DNA of 64,000 nucleotides from Clostridium gelidum. Lineage in GTDB: Bacteria; Bacillota; Clostridia; Clostridiales; Clostridiaceae. The notes under the pieces are model-generated. The model was not told where the DNA came from and made no database searches. It saw only the letters and a list, made by a program, of their open reading frames with translations. The stretch is from NCBI RefSeq assembly GCF_019977655.1, contig NZ_AP024849.1, positions 505,001 through 569,000 on the forward strand, read 5' to 3'. The position numbers were made by a program, and so were the translations under genes. Each line of letters begins with the position of its first letter. Within the stretch, counting starts at the first letter, position 1. Of the stretch, positions 27,969 to 35,668 are shown in pieces.

Positions 27969-28820
27969 TTAAATATTTGGTATATTGTCACGCCAACAAT
28001 GAACTGGTTGCCAATTCAGCAGCTTCTTGGCTTTTTCGTTACTTAGTAATGTATGATAATTATCAATTGGAACACGAATATCTTTTACTTCTGGGAACTC
28101 AGCTTTCATAAGCTCGTTGCTTTTAATATCCATACTGGTATCATCTGCTGCAAGATTGAGTGTCACAGATCCTAAACCGTCTGTTTCTATTGCCAATCTA
28201 CAAGCCTCAGCGATATCACGTGCATCAATGTAACTCCATAAAATCGTTCTACGAGGGTTAGAGTCGTGAATAAAATTATGAAAATTAGCATACATTTCAG
28301 GGGTAATGACATTTCCAATACGGAAAGAGACAACTTGCATGCCACAACGACGATTTATCATATTTGCTGTTTCCTCTGCAACAATTTTGGACAATCCATA
28401 GCAATCTTCTGGAAGTTGAGGATGATATTCATCAATGGGAACATACTGAGGTGCAAGATTTTGCTTTGAAAATACTACTCCATATGAGGATTCACTTGAT
28501 GCAATAACTGCTTTTTTGATGCCAAGTCCAGCTGCAGCTTCCAGAATATTGTAAGTTGACATGACATTGTTTTGAAATGTCACCTCGTTAGGATGACTGT
28601 AAGCTACTGGAATAGCCGCAAGATGAATAACAGCATCTGCTCCTTGAAGTATACCATAACATTCCCCAAGATTCGCAAGGTTAGCAGTCATAAATCTTGC
28701 TGTACTTTTTTTGGGCTTGGTTATATCTACACTTAGAACATCATAACCTTTCTCAATAAAATGATCTACTACATAAGGTCCTAGCAACCCACTTACGCCT
28801 GTTATTACTACTTTTTTCAT
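27969..28820 (-). CDS. NAD-dependent epimerase/dehydratase (extended SDR)
   Basis: 283 aa from the minus-strand ATG at 28820; a GTG at 28826 is also possible since the AAGGAG at 28831-28836 is 10 and 4 bp away respectively. The N terminus is the NAD-binding GVSGLLGPYV, followed by HLAAIPVAYSHP, the active-site ASSESSYG and the catalytic YxxxK in CYGLSKIVAEE. It probably changes a nucleotide-sugar or similar hydroxyl-bearing substrate. GC content looks higher than its neighbours, which hints at transfer. No sugar gene is adjacent, so the substrate is open. Confidence 0.87.
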   Translation of the reverse strand: MKKVVITGVSGLLGPYVVDHFIEKGYDVLSVDITKPKKSTARFMTANLANLGECYGILQGADAVIHLAAIPVAYSHPNEVTFQNNVMSTYNILEAAAGLGIKKAVIASSESSYGVVFSKQNLAPQYVPIDEYHPQLPEDCYGLSKIVAEETANMINRRCGMQVVSFRIGNVITPEMYANFHNFIHDSNPRRTILWSYIDARDIAEACRLAIETDGLGSVTLNLAADDTSMDIKSNELMKAEFPEVKDIRVPIDNYHTLLSNEKAKKLLNWQPVHCWRDNIPNI

Positions 28821-28951
28821 ATTCACTACACTCCTTTTATATTTATGATAATATATTTATGTAAACCTTGTAATAAAGTATATTTTAAGTATAAACCTTA
28901 GAGGTAACTCTAAGTCAATAGTTAAAATCAAAATCTAGGAGAAAGATTTTA

Positions 28952-29002
28952 TTGTGTCTTTATTGAAAAAAGTATATAATTATTATATGATAATAATTAT
29001 CA
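28952..29002 (+). promoter_or_regulatory. Promoter with perfect Fur box for the exporter operon
   Basis: A -35-like TTGTGT (28952-28957), 17 bp, then -10 TATAAT (28975-28980). The perfect 7-1-7 palindrome TGATAATAATTATCA (28988-29002) begins 7 bp after the -10, so it covers the transcription start. This matches the minimal Fur box described in Bacillus. Binding there would block the promoter, so the operon should be derepressed when iron is scarce. Confidence 0.8.
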
Positions 29003-29059
29003 ATTAAATAAGAATGATTATATAATGATTACATATTTTAAAATAAAGAAGGTGAATGA

Positions 29060-30397
29060 ATGACTTGGTATAAAAAAATAACATGGAACAAAAAAACAGT
29101 AACAATTGGACTTTTAATAGTATTTTTTCTTGCAATAGGTATAACGTATACAATAAAAAATAATAGTGTAAAACCAAAAGAAGTAACTATAGAAAAAGCA
29201 ACAAAGACGACACTTACAGAAACTACAACAGCAACAGGAAACATAGAAGCAAAGTATAGGAATAATATTGTGCTCAATTCTTCACAAAAAGTATTACAAA
29301 TAGCAATAAAAGAAGGACAACTTGTTAAAAAAGGTGATGTATTATTGGTATTAGATAGTTCGGATTATCAAAATCAGCTAGAAAAGCTACAAATTAATCT
29401 AGAAAATGCAAATTTAACTTTAAATCAAATGGTTCAGACAGGAATTGCTAAAGAGAAAAGTGCTTCGGAAAATTCTCTTTCTCAAGCAAAATACACCTTA
29501 GAAAATGCACAAAGAAAATATGATGATTATAAGAAAAAGTATGAGCAAAGCGAAGCCTTATTTACTAGCGAAGCCATAGCTAAAAATGAATTTGAGGAAG
29601 CAAAGAAGAATGTAGAAGATGCGGCTACTAACTTTAAGAGTGCAGATGATTCTCTAAAAAATGCTCAAAATACATTAAATGATACCAACAATAGTAGTGA
29701 AGGTAAAATTGCAAATCAAAAAAATCAAATTGATTTAATTGAAAAGGATATAGAAAATTGCCAAAAAAAAATAGATGATAGCAAGATTATTGCAAATATA
29801 GATGGTAAAGTTATAAAAATAGATGCAAAAGAAAATCAATTTCCGCTTGATGGCGATAAAATTATTATAGATGATGTATCACAATATAAGGTAGTAGTGG
29901 ACCTAAAGCAATATGATGCATTAAAAGTAGCTAAAGGACAAAAAGCAAATATAAAAATAAAAGGTTCTACAAATTCATATAGTGGAATAGTTACAGAGAT
30001 AGGAGAATTTGCAGAGGCAAAAACAACTTCTGGTGGTAGCGATCAAGAATATAAAGTGAAAGTTTCTGTGGTAATAGACAATCCAAAGGAAGAAGTTAAG
30101 GGTGGATATGAAGCAGATGTTCAATTTACATTTAAAGAAAAGGAAGACTGCATAGCCATTGGATTTGATGGGATAAAAGAAGATAAGGCAACAAAACAAA
30201 AATATGTATATGTTGTGGATTCTAATAATAAAGTTTCAAAAAGATATATCACTATAGGAATAGAAAGTGAATACTATGTGGAAATTATTGAAGGATTAGA
30301 ACAAGAAGAAAGATATGTATTAAATCCACCAGAATCTCTATTAGAAGGAGATTTAGTTTCAAAAGGTTCTTCAGGTAAAACTTCTGCTAAGCAATAA
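29060..30397 (+). CDS. Membrane-fusion/adaptor protein (MacA/HlyD-like) of an ABC exporter
   Basis: 445 aa. One N-terminal membrane segment (about 13-32), a split biotinyl-lipoyl-like domain (VLQIAIKEGQLVKKGDVLLVLDSS and IIANIDGKVIKIDAKENQ) and a long alpha-helical hairpin between them (about 100-235, Asn/Lys/Glu-rich heptads), then a beta-barrel and membrane-proximal domain. In Gram-positive bacteria such proteins couple MacB-type ABC permeases to export of peptides, lipids or small molecules. First gene of a three-gene operon behind a Fur box. Confidence 0.9.
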   Translation: MTWYKKITWNKKTVTIGLLIVFFLAIGITYTIKNNSVKPKEVTIEKATKTTLTETTTATGNIEAKYRNNIVLNSSQKVLQIAIKEGQLVKKGDVLLVLDSSDYQNQLEKLQINLENANLTLNQMVQTGIAKEKSASENSLSQAKYTLENAQRKYDDYKKKYEQSEALFTSEAIAKNEFEEAKKNVEDAATNFKSADDSLKNAQNTLNDTNNSSEGKIANQKNQIDLIEKDIENCQKKIDDSKIIANIDGKVIKIDAKENQFPLDGDKIIIDDVSQYKVVVDLKQYDALKVAKGQKANIKIKGSTNSYSGIVTEIGEFAEAKTTSGGSDQEYKVKVSVVIDNPKEEVKGGYEADVQFTFKEKEDCIAIGFDGIKEDKATKQKYVYVVDSNNKVSKRYITIGIESEYYVEIIEGLEQEERYVLNPPESLLEGDLVSKGSSGKTSAKQ

Positions 30398-30465
30398 TAA
30401 ATATGCATATTAATGAATTGCATAACTAATAAAATATTATAATGCAAGGAAAGGGGGAAGCATGT

Positions 30466-31650
30466 ATGAGGTTCCCATTGAAAGTGGCGGTTAGATTTTT
30501 AATAAGCAACAAAGCACAGACATTTTTTATTATTTTGGGAATTGCAATTGGAGTATCTGTTCAAGTTTTTATAGGTACCTTAATTGATGGGCTGCAAAAG
30601 GGCTTGATTGATAAGACTATAAACAATTCACCGCAAATTACAGTTTCATCTACTAAAGATGATAAAACTATAGAAAATTGGGAGAAAAAAGTACTTCAAG
30701 TTAAAGAAAGTGATAAGAGACTTAAAAATGTTTCAATAGCTCTAGATGCTTCTGCTTTTATAAAAGATGGAAGTAAAAGTTATCCTATACTTTTGAGGGG
30801 ATTTCAATTAGAAGATAGCGATAAAATATATAATATAAAGAATAGAATATATGAAGGAACTTGGATTTTTCAAAGAGATATTGAATCCTCTAGAAAAAAA
30901 ATTCTCATTGGAAGAGAATTAAATCAAGAATTAAAAAAGAAACCTGGAGAAATGATTAAAATTACCACACCAACTGGAAAAACTGAAGAATTTACCATTA
31001 GTGGATTTTATGATTTAGGAGTAAGCAGTATAAATAAATCATGGATCATTACAGATTTAAATACAGCACAAAATACATTTGGTTTTGATCAAAAAATCAC
31101 TTCCATAGAAGCACAAATACAAGCAGATTATATATTTGAGGCGGATGCTGTAAGCCAAAATGTGCAGTATAATTTAGGTAGTGATGAGGTTAAGGTAGAT
31201 AATTGGAAGGAACAAAATAAGCAACTGTTAAGTGGTTTAAGCGGACAAAGTACATCCAGTTATATGATTCAGTTTTTTGTCATTGTTTCAGTAGTTCTTG
31301 CAATTTCATCTATACTTGCAATTACTGTTATACAAAAGTCAAAGGAAATAGGAATTTTAAAAGCTATGGGAATCAAAAATGGGCCTGCTAGCCGTATATT
31401 TTTATTTCAAGGTTTTATACTCGGAATATTTGGAGCAATTTTAGGGATAAGCTTTGGTGTTGGACTTACTGTAATGTTTACTAAATTTGCGGTAAATGCA
31501 GATGGAACACCAATAGTACAATTATATCTTAGCTACAAATTTTTGATTTTATCTGCAATCCTAGCAATAGGGTCTTCATCTATTGCAGCTTTAATACCTG
31601 CAAAAAAATCTGCAAAATTAGATCCTATAGAGGTGATAAAAAATGGATAA
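30466..31650 (+). CDS. MacB/FtsX-type ABC transporter permease
   Basis: 394 aa from ATG 30466, chosen because AAAGGGGGA lies just before it; the in-frame ATG at 30442 precedes this site. An N-terminal membrane segment (VRFLISNKAQTFFIILGIAIGVSVQVF), a large extracellular domain, then three C-terminal membrane helices with the mechanotransmission motif AITVIQKSKEIGILKAMGI. The last residues PAKKSAKLDPIEVIKNG are a common MacB end. The ATPase gene overlaps it by 8 bp, so the two are translationally coupled. Confidence 0.92.
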   Translation: MRFPLKVAVRFLISNKAQTFFIILGIAIGVSVQVFIGTLIDGLQKGLIDKTINNSPQITVSSTKDDKTIENWEKKVLQVKESDKRLKNVSIALDASAFIKDGSKSYPILLRGFQLEDSDKIYNIKNRIYEGTWIFQRDIESSRKKILIGRELNQELKKKPGEMIKITTPTGKTEEFTISGFYDLGVSSINKSWIITDLNTAQNTFGFDQKITSIEAQIQADYIFEADAVSQNVQYNLGSDEVKVDNWKEQNKQLLSGLSGQSTSSYMIQFFVIVSVVLAISSILAITVIQKSKEIGILKAMGIKNGPASRIFLFQGFILGIFGAILGISFGVGLTVMFTKFAVNADGTPIVQLYLSYKFLILSAILAIGSSSIAALIPAKKSAKLDPIEVIKNG

Positions 31651-32383
31651 AAATATAATTGAATTAGAAGATAAAAGCATAATTAAATTAGAAAATAAAA
31701 ACATAATTGAATTGAAAAATATAAATAAAAGCTATGGAAAAGCTATGGAAACCCAAGTTTTATTTGATATTAATATTTCATTTAAAGAAAAATCCTTCAA
31801 TTCTATTATTGGGGAATCTGGTTGTGGGAAAAGTACTATGTTAAACATAATGGGGACTTTAGATAAGCCAACCTCTGGGGAAGTCTATATTGATGGACAG
31901 AGAACGGATTTTATGACTAGTGATGAATTAGCAGAGACAAGAAACGAAAAAATAGGTTTTATATTTCAATTTCATTATCTTTTGCCTGATTTTACAGCAC
32001 TAGAAAATGTGCTTATGCCCTATATGATAAAAAATGTAAAGCCACCAAAGGAGATTCTGGAAAGAGCATTAGAATTAATTGAATTAGTTGGGCTATCTAA
32101 AGTTAGAAATAATTTAGCAAACAATATGTCTGGAGGACAACAGCAAAGAGCAGCCATTGCAAGAGCATTAATGAATAATCCTAACATTATTTTAGCAGAT
32201 GAGCCTACAGGGAATTTAGATTCACGAAGTACAGAAAATGTATATGCTATCATGAGAGAAATGAATGAAAAATTTAAAACTACATTCATAATTATTACTC
32301 ATGACAAAAGAATTGCAGAAAGAACTGATAGAGTAATAGAAATATCGGATGGAAGAATACTTTCAGATGTAAGTAACCATTAG
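31643..32383 (+). CDS. MacB/LolD-type ABC transporter ATPase
   Basis: 246 aa. Walker A GESGCGKST, Q-loop FQFHYLLP, signature MSGGQQQRAAIARAL, Walker B IILADEPTGNLDS and the H-loop ITHDKR are intact. It energises the FtsX-type permease encoded just upstream (8-bp overlap). The first 27 residues are unusual: a 24-bp unit is repeated three times, giving NIIELEDK, SIIKLENK and NIIELKNI, the last being the normal first beta strand. The extra copies extend the N terminus by about 16 residues. Confidence 0.94.
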   Translation: MDKNIIELEDKSIIKLENKNIIELKNINKSYGKAMETQVLFDINISFKEKSFNSIIGESGCGKSTMLNIMGTLDKPTSGEVYIDGQRTDFMTSDELAETRNEKIGFIFQFHYLLPDFTALENVLMPYMIKNVKPPKEILERALELIELVGLSKVRNNLANNMSGGQQQRAAIARALMNNPNIILADEPTGNLDSRSTENVYAIMREMNEKFKTTFIIITHDKRIAERTDRVIEISDGRILSDVSNH

Positions 32384-32406
32384 TAATTTTATAAATAAGA
32401 ATAAAG

Positions 32407-32456
32407 AATAGCTAAGATTTTATATAATAAGCAATAAAATATTGGCTATTTTTTAT
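32407..32456 (+). terminator. Terminator of the exporter operon
   Basis: AATAGC with AAnATTTTA (from 32407) pairs with TAAAATnTT and GCTATT (to 32450), followed by TTTTTATTT. It starts 24 bp after the ATPase stop codon. Confidence 0.75.
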
Positions 32457-32601
32457 TTACTCAAAATTAAATGAAAAATGTAAAATTTTAAATTGACAAA
32501 AATAAAATCAAGGGATATAATTGTTTTAACAAATCAAATTGAATAAAATTTAATTTAGAAAAATATAAAAACAAATATAAAATTAGAAGGAGCGAATAAA
32601 A

Positions 32602-33141
32602 ATGATATATGATTATGAAGTAAAAGATGTAAAGGGAAATTTAGTTTCAATGGAGGAATACAAGGGCAAGGTACTTCTAGTTGTTAATACAGCTACAGGA
32701 TGTGGATTTACTCCTCAATATGAAGGACTTCAAAAGATTTATGATAAATACAAAGATAGTGGATTCGAAATATTAGATTTTCCATCTAACCAATTTTTTG
32801 AGCAAGCACCTGGAAGTAATGAAGAAATTGTAAGCTTTTGTAAGCTAACATATGGAACAACTTTTAAGACTTTTGGAAAAATTGATGTAAATGGAGAAAA
32901 TAGTGATCCGTTATATGTTTTCCTAAAAAAAGAAGCACCTTCTGCAATTGAAGATGAGGCAGCAAAAGGATTATATAACTTACTATCAGGCAAGGGATTT
33001 AATACAAGTGGAGATGATATTAAATGGAATTTCACAAAATTCCTTGTATCAAAGGAAGGAAAAGTAGTATCTAGATTTGCTCCAACTTTTGAACCAGAAA
33101 AAATAGAAGATCAAATTAAAGAGTTAATAAATCAAAAGTAA
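32602..33141 (+). CDS. Glutathione peroxidase-family (thiol peroxidase) protein
   Basis: 179 aa. It should reduce hydroperoxides using thioredoxin-like donors. The peroxidatic residue is Cys34 in ATGCGFTPQY, encoded by TGT, so it is not a selenoprotein. The remaining catalytic residues are present: Gln68 in FFEQAPG, and Trp/Asn in DIKWNFTKFLV. The common second Cys in the FPCNQF motif is Ser here (FPSNQF). The C-terminal half matches the bacterial BsaA/GpxA-type family. AGAAGGAG precedes the ATG; a terminator follows. Confidence 0.93.
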   Translation: MIYDYEVKDVKGNLVSMEEYKGKVLLVVNTATGCGFTPQYEGLQKIYDKYKDSGFEILDFPSNQFFEQAPGSNEEIVSFCKLTYGTTFKTFGKIDVNGENSDPLYVFLKKEAPSAIEDEAAKGLYNLLSGKGFNTSGDDIKWNFTKFLVSKEGKVVSRFAPTFEPEKIEDQIKELINQK

Positions 33142-33154
33142 AGTAATGGGGTTT

Positions 33155-33182
33155 AGGTAGTCCAAATTTGGATTACCTTTTT
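33155..33182 (+). terminator. Terminator after the glutathione peroxidase gene
   Basis: AGGTAGTCCAAATTTGGATT followed by ACCT forms a near-perfect hairpin (33155-33178) with TTTTT after it, 13 bp beyond the stop codon. Confidence 0.87.
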
Positions 33183-33230
33183 CACGTCTAAATTGAAATT
33201 TATTGTTAGTTTTGATTTTTCAGAAAAGAT

Positions 33231-33762
33231 AAAAATAATAAAAACCACCAATTAGTTAAAATATATCAACTAATTGGTGGTTAAGCAAATCCTAACCCTT
33301 TTTTCAAGCTAAATGGTTCTATTTGAATTCGTATCACCCTTTCTGTATTATTATTATTATTATATTTAAATTTGCATCACCCTTTCTTTATTATTATTAG
33401 TATAATTCTAAGACATTAAAAGTTGTTATTACTTATTAGAATATCTTTTGAATTTAAATTAATAAAGGGGAAATTTAATTATCTTAGCTAACATTCTTTA
33501 GATATACTTTCTTCAAATACCTTAGATATGTGTTTAGTAATTTTAACTTGCAGCTTACTTTTCTTGTTGAGTACTAATCAAATCCTCAAGTGATTTGAAA
33601 TTAGTAGTTTGAACTTGAATCATAAATTGCTTTGTCTATTACTAGTTAAACACCTCAAGCAATAATTTGTAATATCTAATTAACATTGGCTATAATGTTT
33701 AAAAGATAGTATTTTATTGATTTTATAGGGTTAGGATTGCTAGAAGAAATTTCTTTCTTCTT
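33231..33762 (-). ncRNA. Candidate large structured non-coding RNA
   Basis: No convincing ORF lies between 33183 and 33872, yet the minus strand has all parts of a transcription unit. A promoter reads TTGTAT, 17 bp, TATAAT (plus positions 33792-33797 and 33769-33774). The 3' end is a 15-bp perfect hairpin (33243-33257 with 33268-33282) followed on the minus strand by a T-rich tract. Near the ends, plus-strand AGGGTTAGGATTGC (33727-33740) and GCAAATCCTAACCCT (33285-33299) are complementary with one bulge, which would close the RNA. Internal helices include 33573-33605 (ACTAAT/ATTAGT with CAAATC/GATTTG) and 33626-33663; 33743-33761 forms a 5' hairpin. AGAAAGGGTGATRC occurs twice. I cannot assign it to a known class. 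Confidence 0.5.
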
Positions 33763-33768
33763 GTATTT

Positions 33769-33797
33769 ATTATAACATCAAAATTGTCAGAATACAA
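33769..33797 (-). promoter_or_regulatory. Promoter of the candidate RNA
   Basis: On the minus strand, TTGTAT (plus 33792-33797), a 17-bp spacer and TATAAT (plus 33769-33774). The predicted start is near 33762. Confidence 0.55.
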
Positions 33798-33872
33798 TGT
33801 ATTTTCTGAAAAAAGAAAGAATATTTATTAAAAATATCACATATGAGTAAAAAACATTGATTTATGTAAAAA

Positions 33873-34316
33873 ATGGATCTTGGAGCTTATGCAATAGCAC
33901 AAAAAGCAATATTTATAATTAGTACCTTAATGCTTACAATAATTCAAGTTACAATGCCAAGGCTTTCAAATGATTTAGGAACTAACTCTAAGAAGAATTA
34001 TTTTGCATTATTAAATAAAGTGGTGAAAATATATTTTCTGCTTTTATTTCCAGCAGCCATGGGATTATTGTGTGTATCTAAACAAGTTATGTGGATATTT
34101 GATTACAAAGATGCAAGTTATATTTCTTGGTATCCATTGCTGTTTATTCCAATAACATTTGTCATAAATCATTTTGTGGATAGTATGATTATTTCTTGTG
34201 GATTAGATGTGATTGCCTGTGGATTATTATATTTAGGAATATTGCTTATAACTAAAGATGTTATATTCTTTGAAGTATATGATAGAGCAGTTACAAAATT
34301 AAAGGCTTTAATTTAA
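33873..34316 (+). pseudogene. Fragment of an oligosaccharide flippase (MATE/Wzx-like)
   Basis: 147 aa with GAYAIAQKAIFIISTLMLTIIQVTMPRLSNDLG and KVVKIYFLLLFPAAMGLLCVSKQVMWIFDYKDA, the middle part of Wzx-type polysaccharide flippases of about 400-480 aa. There is no ribosome site, the N-terminal half is missing, and after NHFVDSMIISCG the sequence jumps to a different C-terminal membrane segment ending in a charged tail, so an internal deletion is likely as well. It is a remnant, not a working transporter. Confidence 0.75.
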
Positions 34317-34442
34317 TAGAAGTGAGTATATGAGGTTAAGTAGAATTAAAAAGATATACACATATAAAAAAAGTGCGACAGCACAACCAAGAACTTTAAC
34401 ACATACAAAAAAATAAGAAATTTTAATATATATGGAAACCAG

Positions 34443-34516
34443 AAATAAATGTCATGTTTTTGTGTAGTGTTACGCTAAAGTTTTCATTAGCTCTAATAAA
34501 TATATGACATTTATTT
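34443..34516. terminator. Inverted repeat / terminator between 34.3 and 34.6 kb
   Basis: AAATAAATGTCAT (34443-34455) is matched by ATGACATTTATTT (34504-34516). It lies between the flippase remnant and the convergent small gene. Just before it, 34353-34402, is a copy of the AAAGTGCGACAGCACAACCA word also seen near 26974-27070. Nothing else is visible from 34317 to 34606. Confidence 0.55.
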
Positions 34517-34606
34517 TGATGTTATACATGAATAAAAGATTCTAAGATGAGTTACATAAAATTATTTAGATACATAAAAGTCATTAGAAGGTTTATATTA
34601 TAAATT

Positions 34607-34870
34607 TTATGATAAGCTAAGTAGTAAATCTTCTAAAAGAGCCAACCTAGCATCTATATCAGCATCATTAATACTTTCTCGCTTACAGGAAGCCTCATTG
34701 ATTTCTATAAGCCCTTGTTTACTTAATAGCAAAGTTAAACTACCTTCAATAGCATTTACAAAATCAGCTATAAAAATTGCGTTCTCTAGTGAATAAGCTC
34801 TAAAAATAGCAAGTGCTACAGCATTAGCAGCAACTAATGATTCCTCAGGTGATAATTCTAGTATAGACAT
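34607..34870 (-). CDS. Small unknown helical protein (87 aa)
   Basis: 87 aa from the minus-strand ATG at 34870; GGAGGT sits just upstream, and the earlier ATG at 34882 overlaps that site. The protein is predicted largely helical: SILELSPEESLVAANAVALA, IADFVNAIEGSLTLLLSKQG, and an acidic C terminus DADIDARLALLEDLLLSLS. The single Cys, no signal peptide and no clear membrane segment suggest a cytoplasmic protein. I do not recognise a family with confidence. The good ribosome site supports a real gene. Confidence 0.7.
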   Translation of the reverse strand: MSILELSPEESLVAANAVALAIFRAYSLENAIFIADFVNAIEGSLTLLLSKQGLIEINEASCKRESINDADIDARLALLEDLLLSLS

Positions 34871-34991
34871 ATATACCTCCATGCAGAGTGTTCTTAAATT
34901 AGTATATGATTATAAAGGTAGTGAGTACACTAATAATAAAAATATGAAAGATCTGATATTAAGATTAATTGAAATTGTATAAGATAATTAA

Positions 34992-35244
34992 CCTCCCGCA
35001 CTAGTTGTTATATTGGCTTTTGTAGCAAAAGAAGGGAATATTCTAATTTGGAACTTTTTTATTATTGCTTTATTCTATAGGGCATAGTGTTGTAGTTATT
35101 ATAGCAGGGACATCTATAGGATTTGTAAGTAAAATTACAAGTTCAAATAAATATGGAAATTTAAGTTTTAGATTAAAAATACTTATGGGCTTTATAATGT
35201 TGTTACTTTCATTTTATATGTTTTACTTAGGATTTCAATTGTAA
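34992..35244 (+). pseudogene. Remnant of CcdA-type cytochrome c biogenesis/disulfide transporter
   Basis: Two frames joined by a shift near 35070-35090 read ALVVILAFVAKEGNILIWNF...LFYSIGHSVVVIIAGTSIGF, then a final membrane segment and stop at 35244. This matches the C-terminal half of CcdA/DsbD-type membrane proteins. The 5' half is absent. Upstream, 34881-34982 is an unassigned 33-codon frame ending LRLIEIV that may be part of the same decayed locus. Neighbouring truncated arsR suggests several deletions here. Confidence 0.65.
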
Positions 35245-35458
35245 TATATAAGTTAATTGGGTAAATATAAAAGCAAACTACTAGGTTAAAATTGGTAGTT
35301 TGTTTTGTTTTAGATAATTTTAAAAATCATGTATAGTTATTATGAAATTTTCATAATACTATTTTGTGGCAATAATTAAATTCTTGCATAAAATAAGTAT
35401 GCAGATAGATAAATATATATCTAGTTATAATAAAAATTGTTTATAGATAGCAATACTG

Positions 35459-35509
35459 TTGACAGTAGATAGATAATATTCTATATTATATATAGATGAA
35501 TGTCTATAT
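35459..35509 (+). promoter_or_regulatory. ars operon promoter and possible operator
   Basis: TTGACA (35459-35464), 17 bp, TATATT (35482-35487). Just downstream ATATAGA-6-TCTATAT (35490-35509) is a perfect-arm inverted repeat of the size ArsR dimers bind. Confidence 0.7.
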
Positions 35510-35522
35510 GGTAAGGTTCTGA

Positions 35523-35633
35523 ATGAAGATGAATTATGAAGAAAATGCAAAAATATTTAAAGCACTATGTGATTCAAGTAGACTAAAGATAATTGATATA
35601 TTATCTTGTGGTGAGATGTGTGCATGTGAGTAA
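35523..35633 (+). pseudogene. Truncated ArsR-family repressor
   Basis: 36 codons: MKMNYEENAKIFKALCDSSR then LKIIDILSCGEMCACE and a stop. This is the N-terminal third of an ArsR/SmtB repressor (usually about 100-120 aa), up to the CxC metal-sensing motif in helix alpha 3. The DNA-recognition helix and wing are missing; the stop is followed at once by the leader of the CoA-disulfide reductase gene, so a deletion joined them. Without the DNA-reading helix it cannot repress, and the operon may be constitutive or controlled in trans. Confidence 0.82.
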
Positions 35634-35668
35634 TGTGTTTCATCATAAAAAACAAGGAGGATGAAAAA

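Noticed and set aside
32602..33141. Selenocysteine form of glutathione peroxidase
   Set aside because: The peroxidatic residue is encoded by TGT, not TGA, and no SECIS-like hairpin follows it.
33281..33337. Possible 18-residue peptide gene on the minus strand starting at GTG, within the candidate RNA
   Set aside because: The AGAAAGGG ribosome-like sequence abuts the GTG with no spacing, and the word is repeated upstream without an ORF, so translation is unlikely.
33355..33420. CRISPR-like repeats in the TAA-rich direct repeats
   Set aside because: Only two imperfect copies with low-complexity DNA, no regular spacers and no cas genes.
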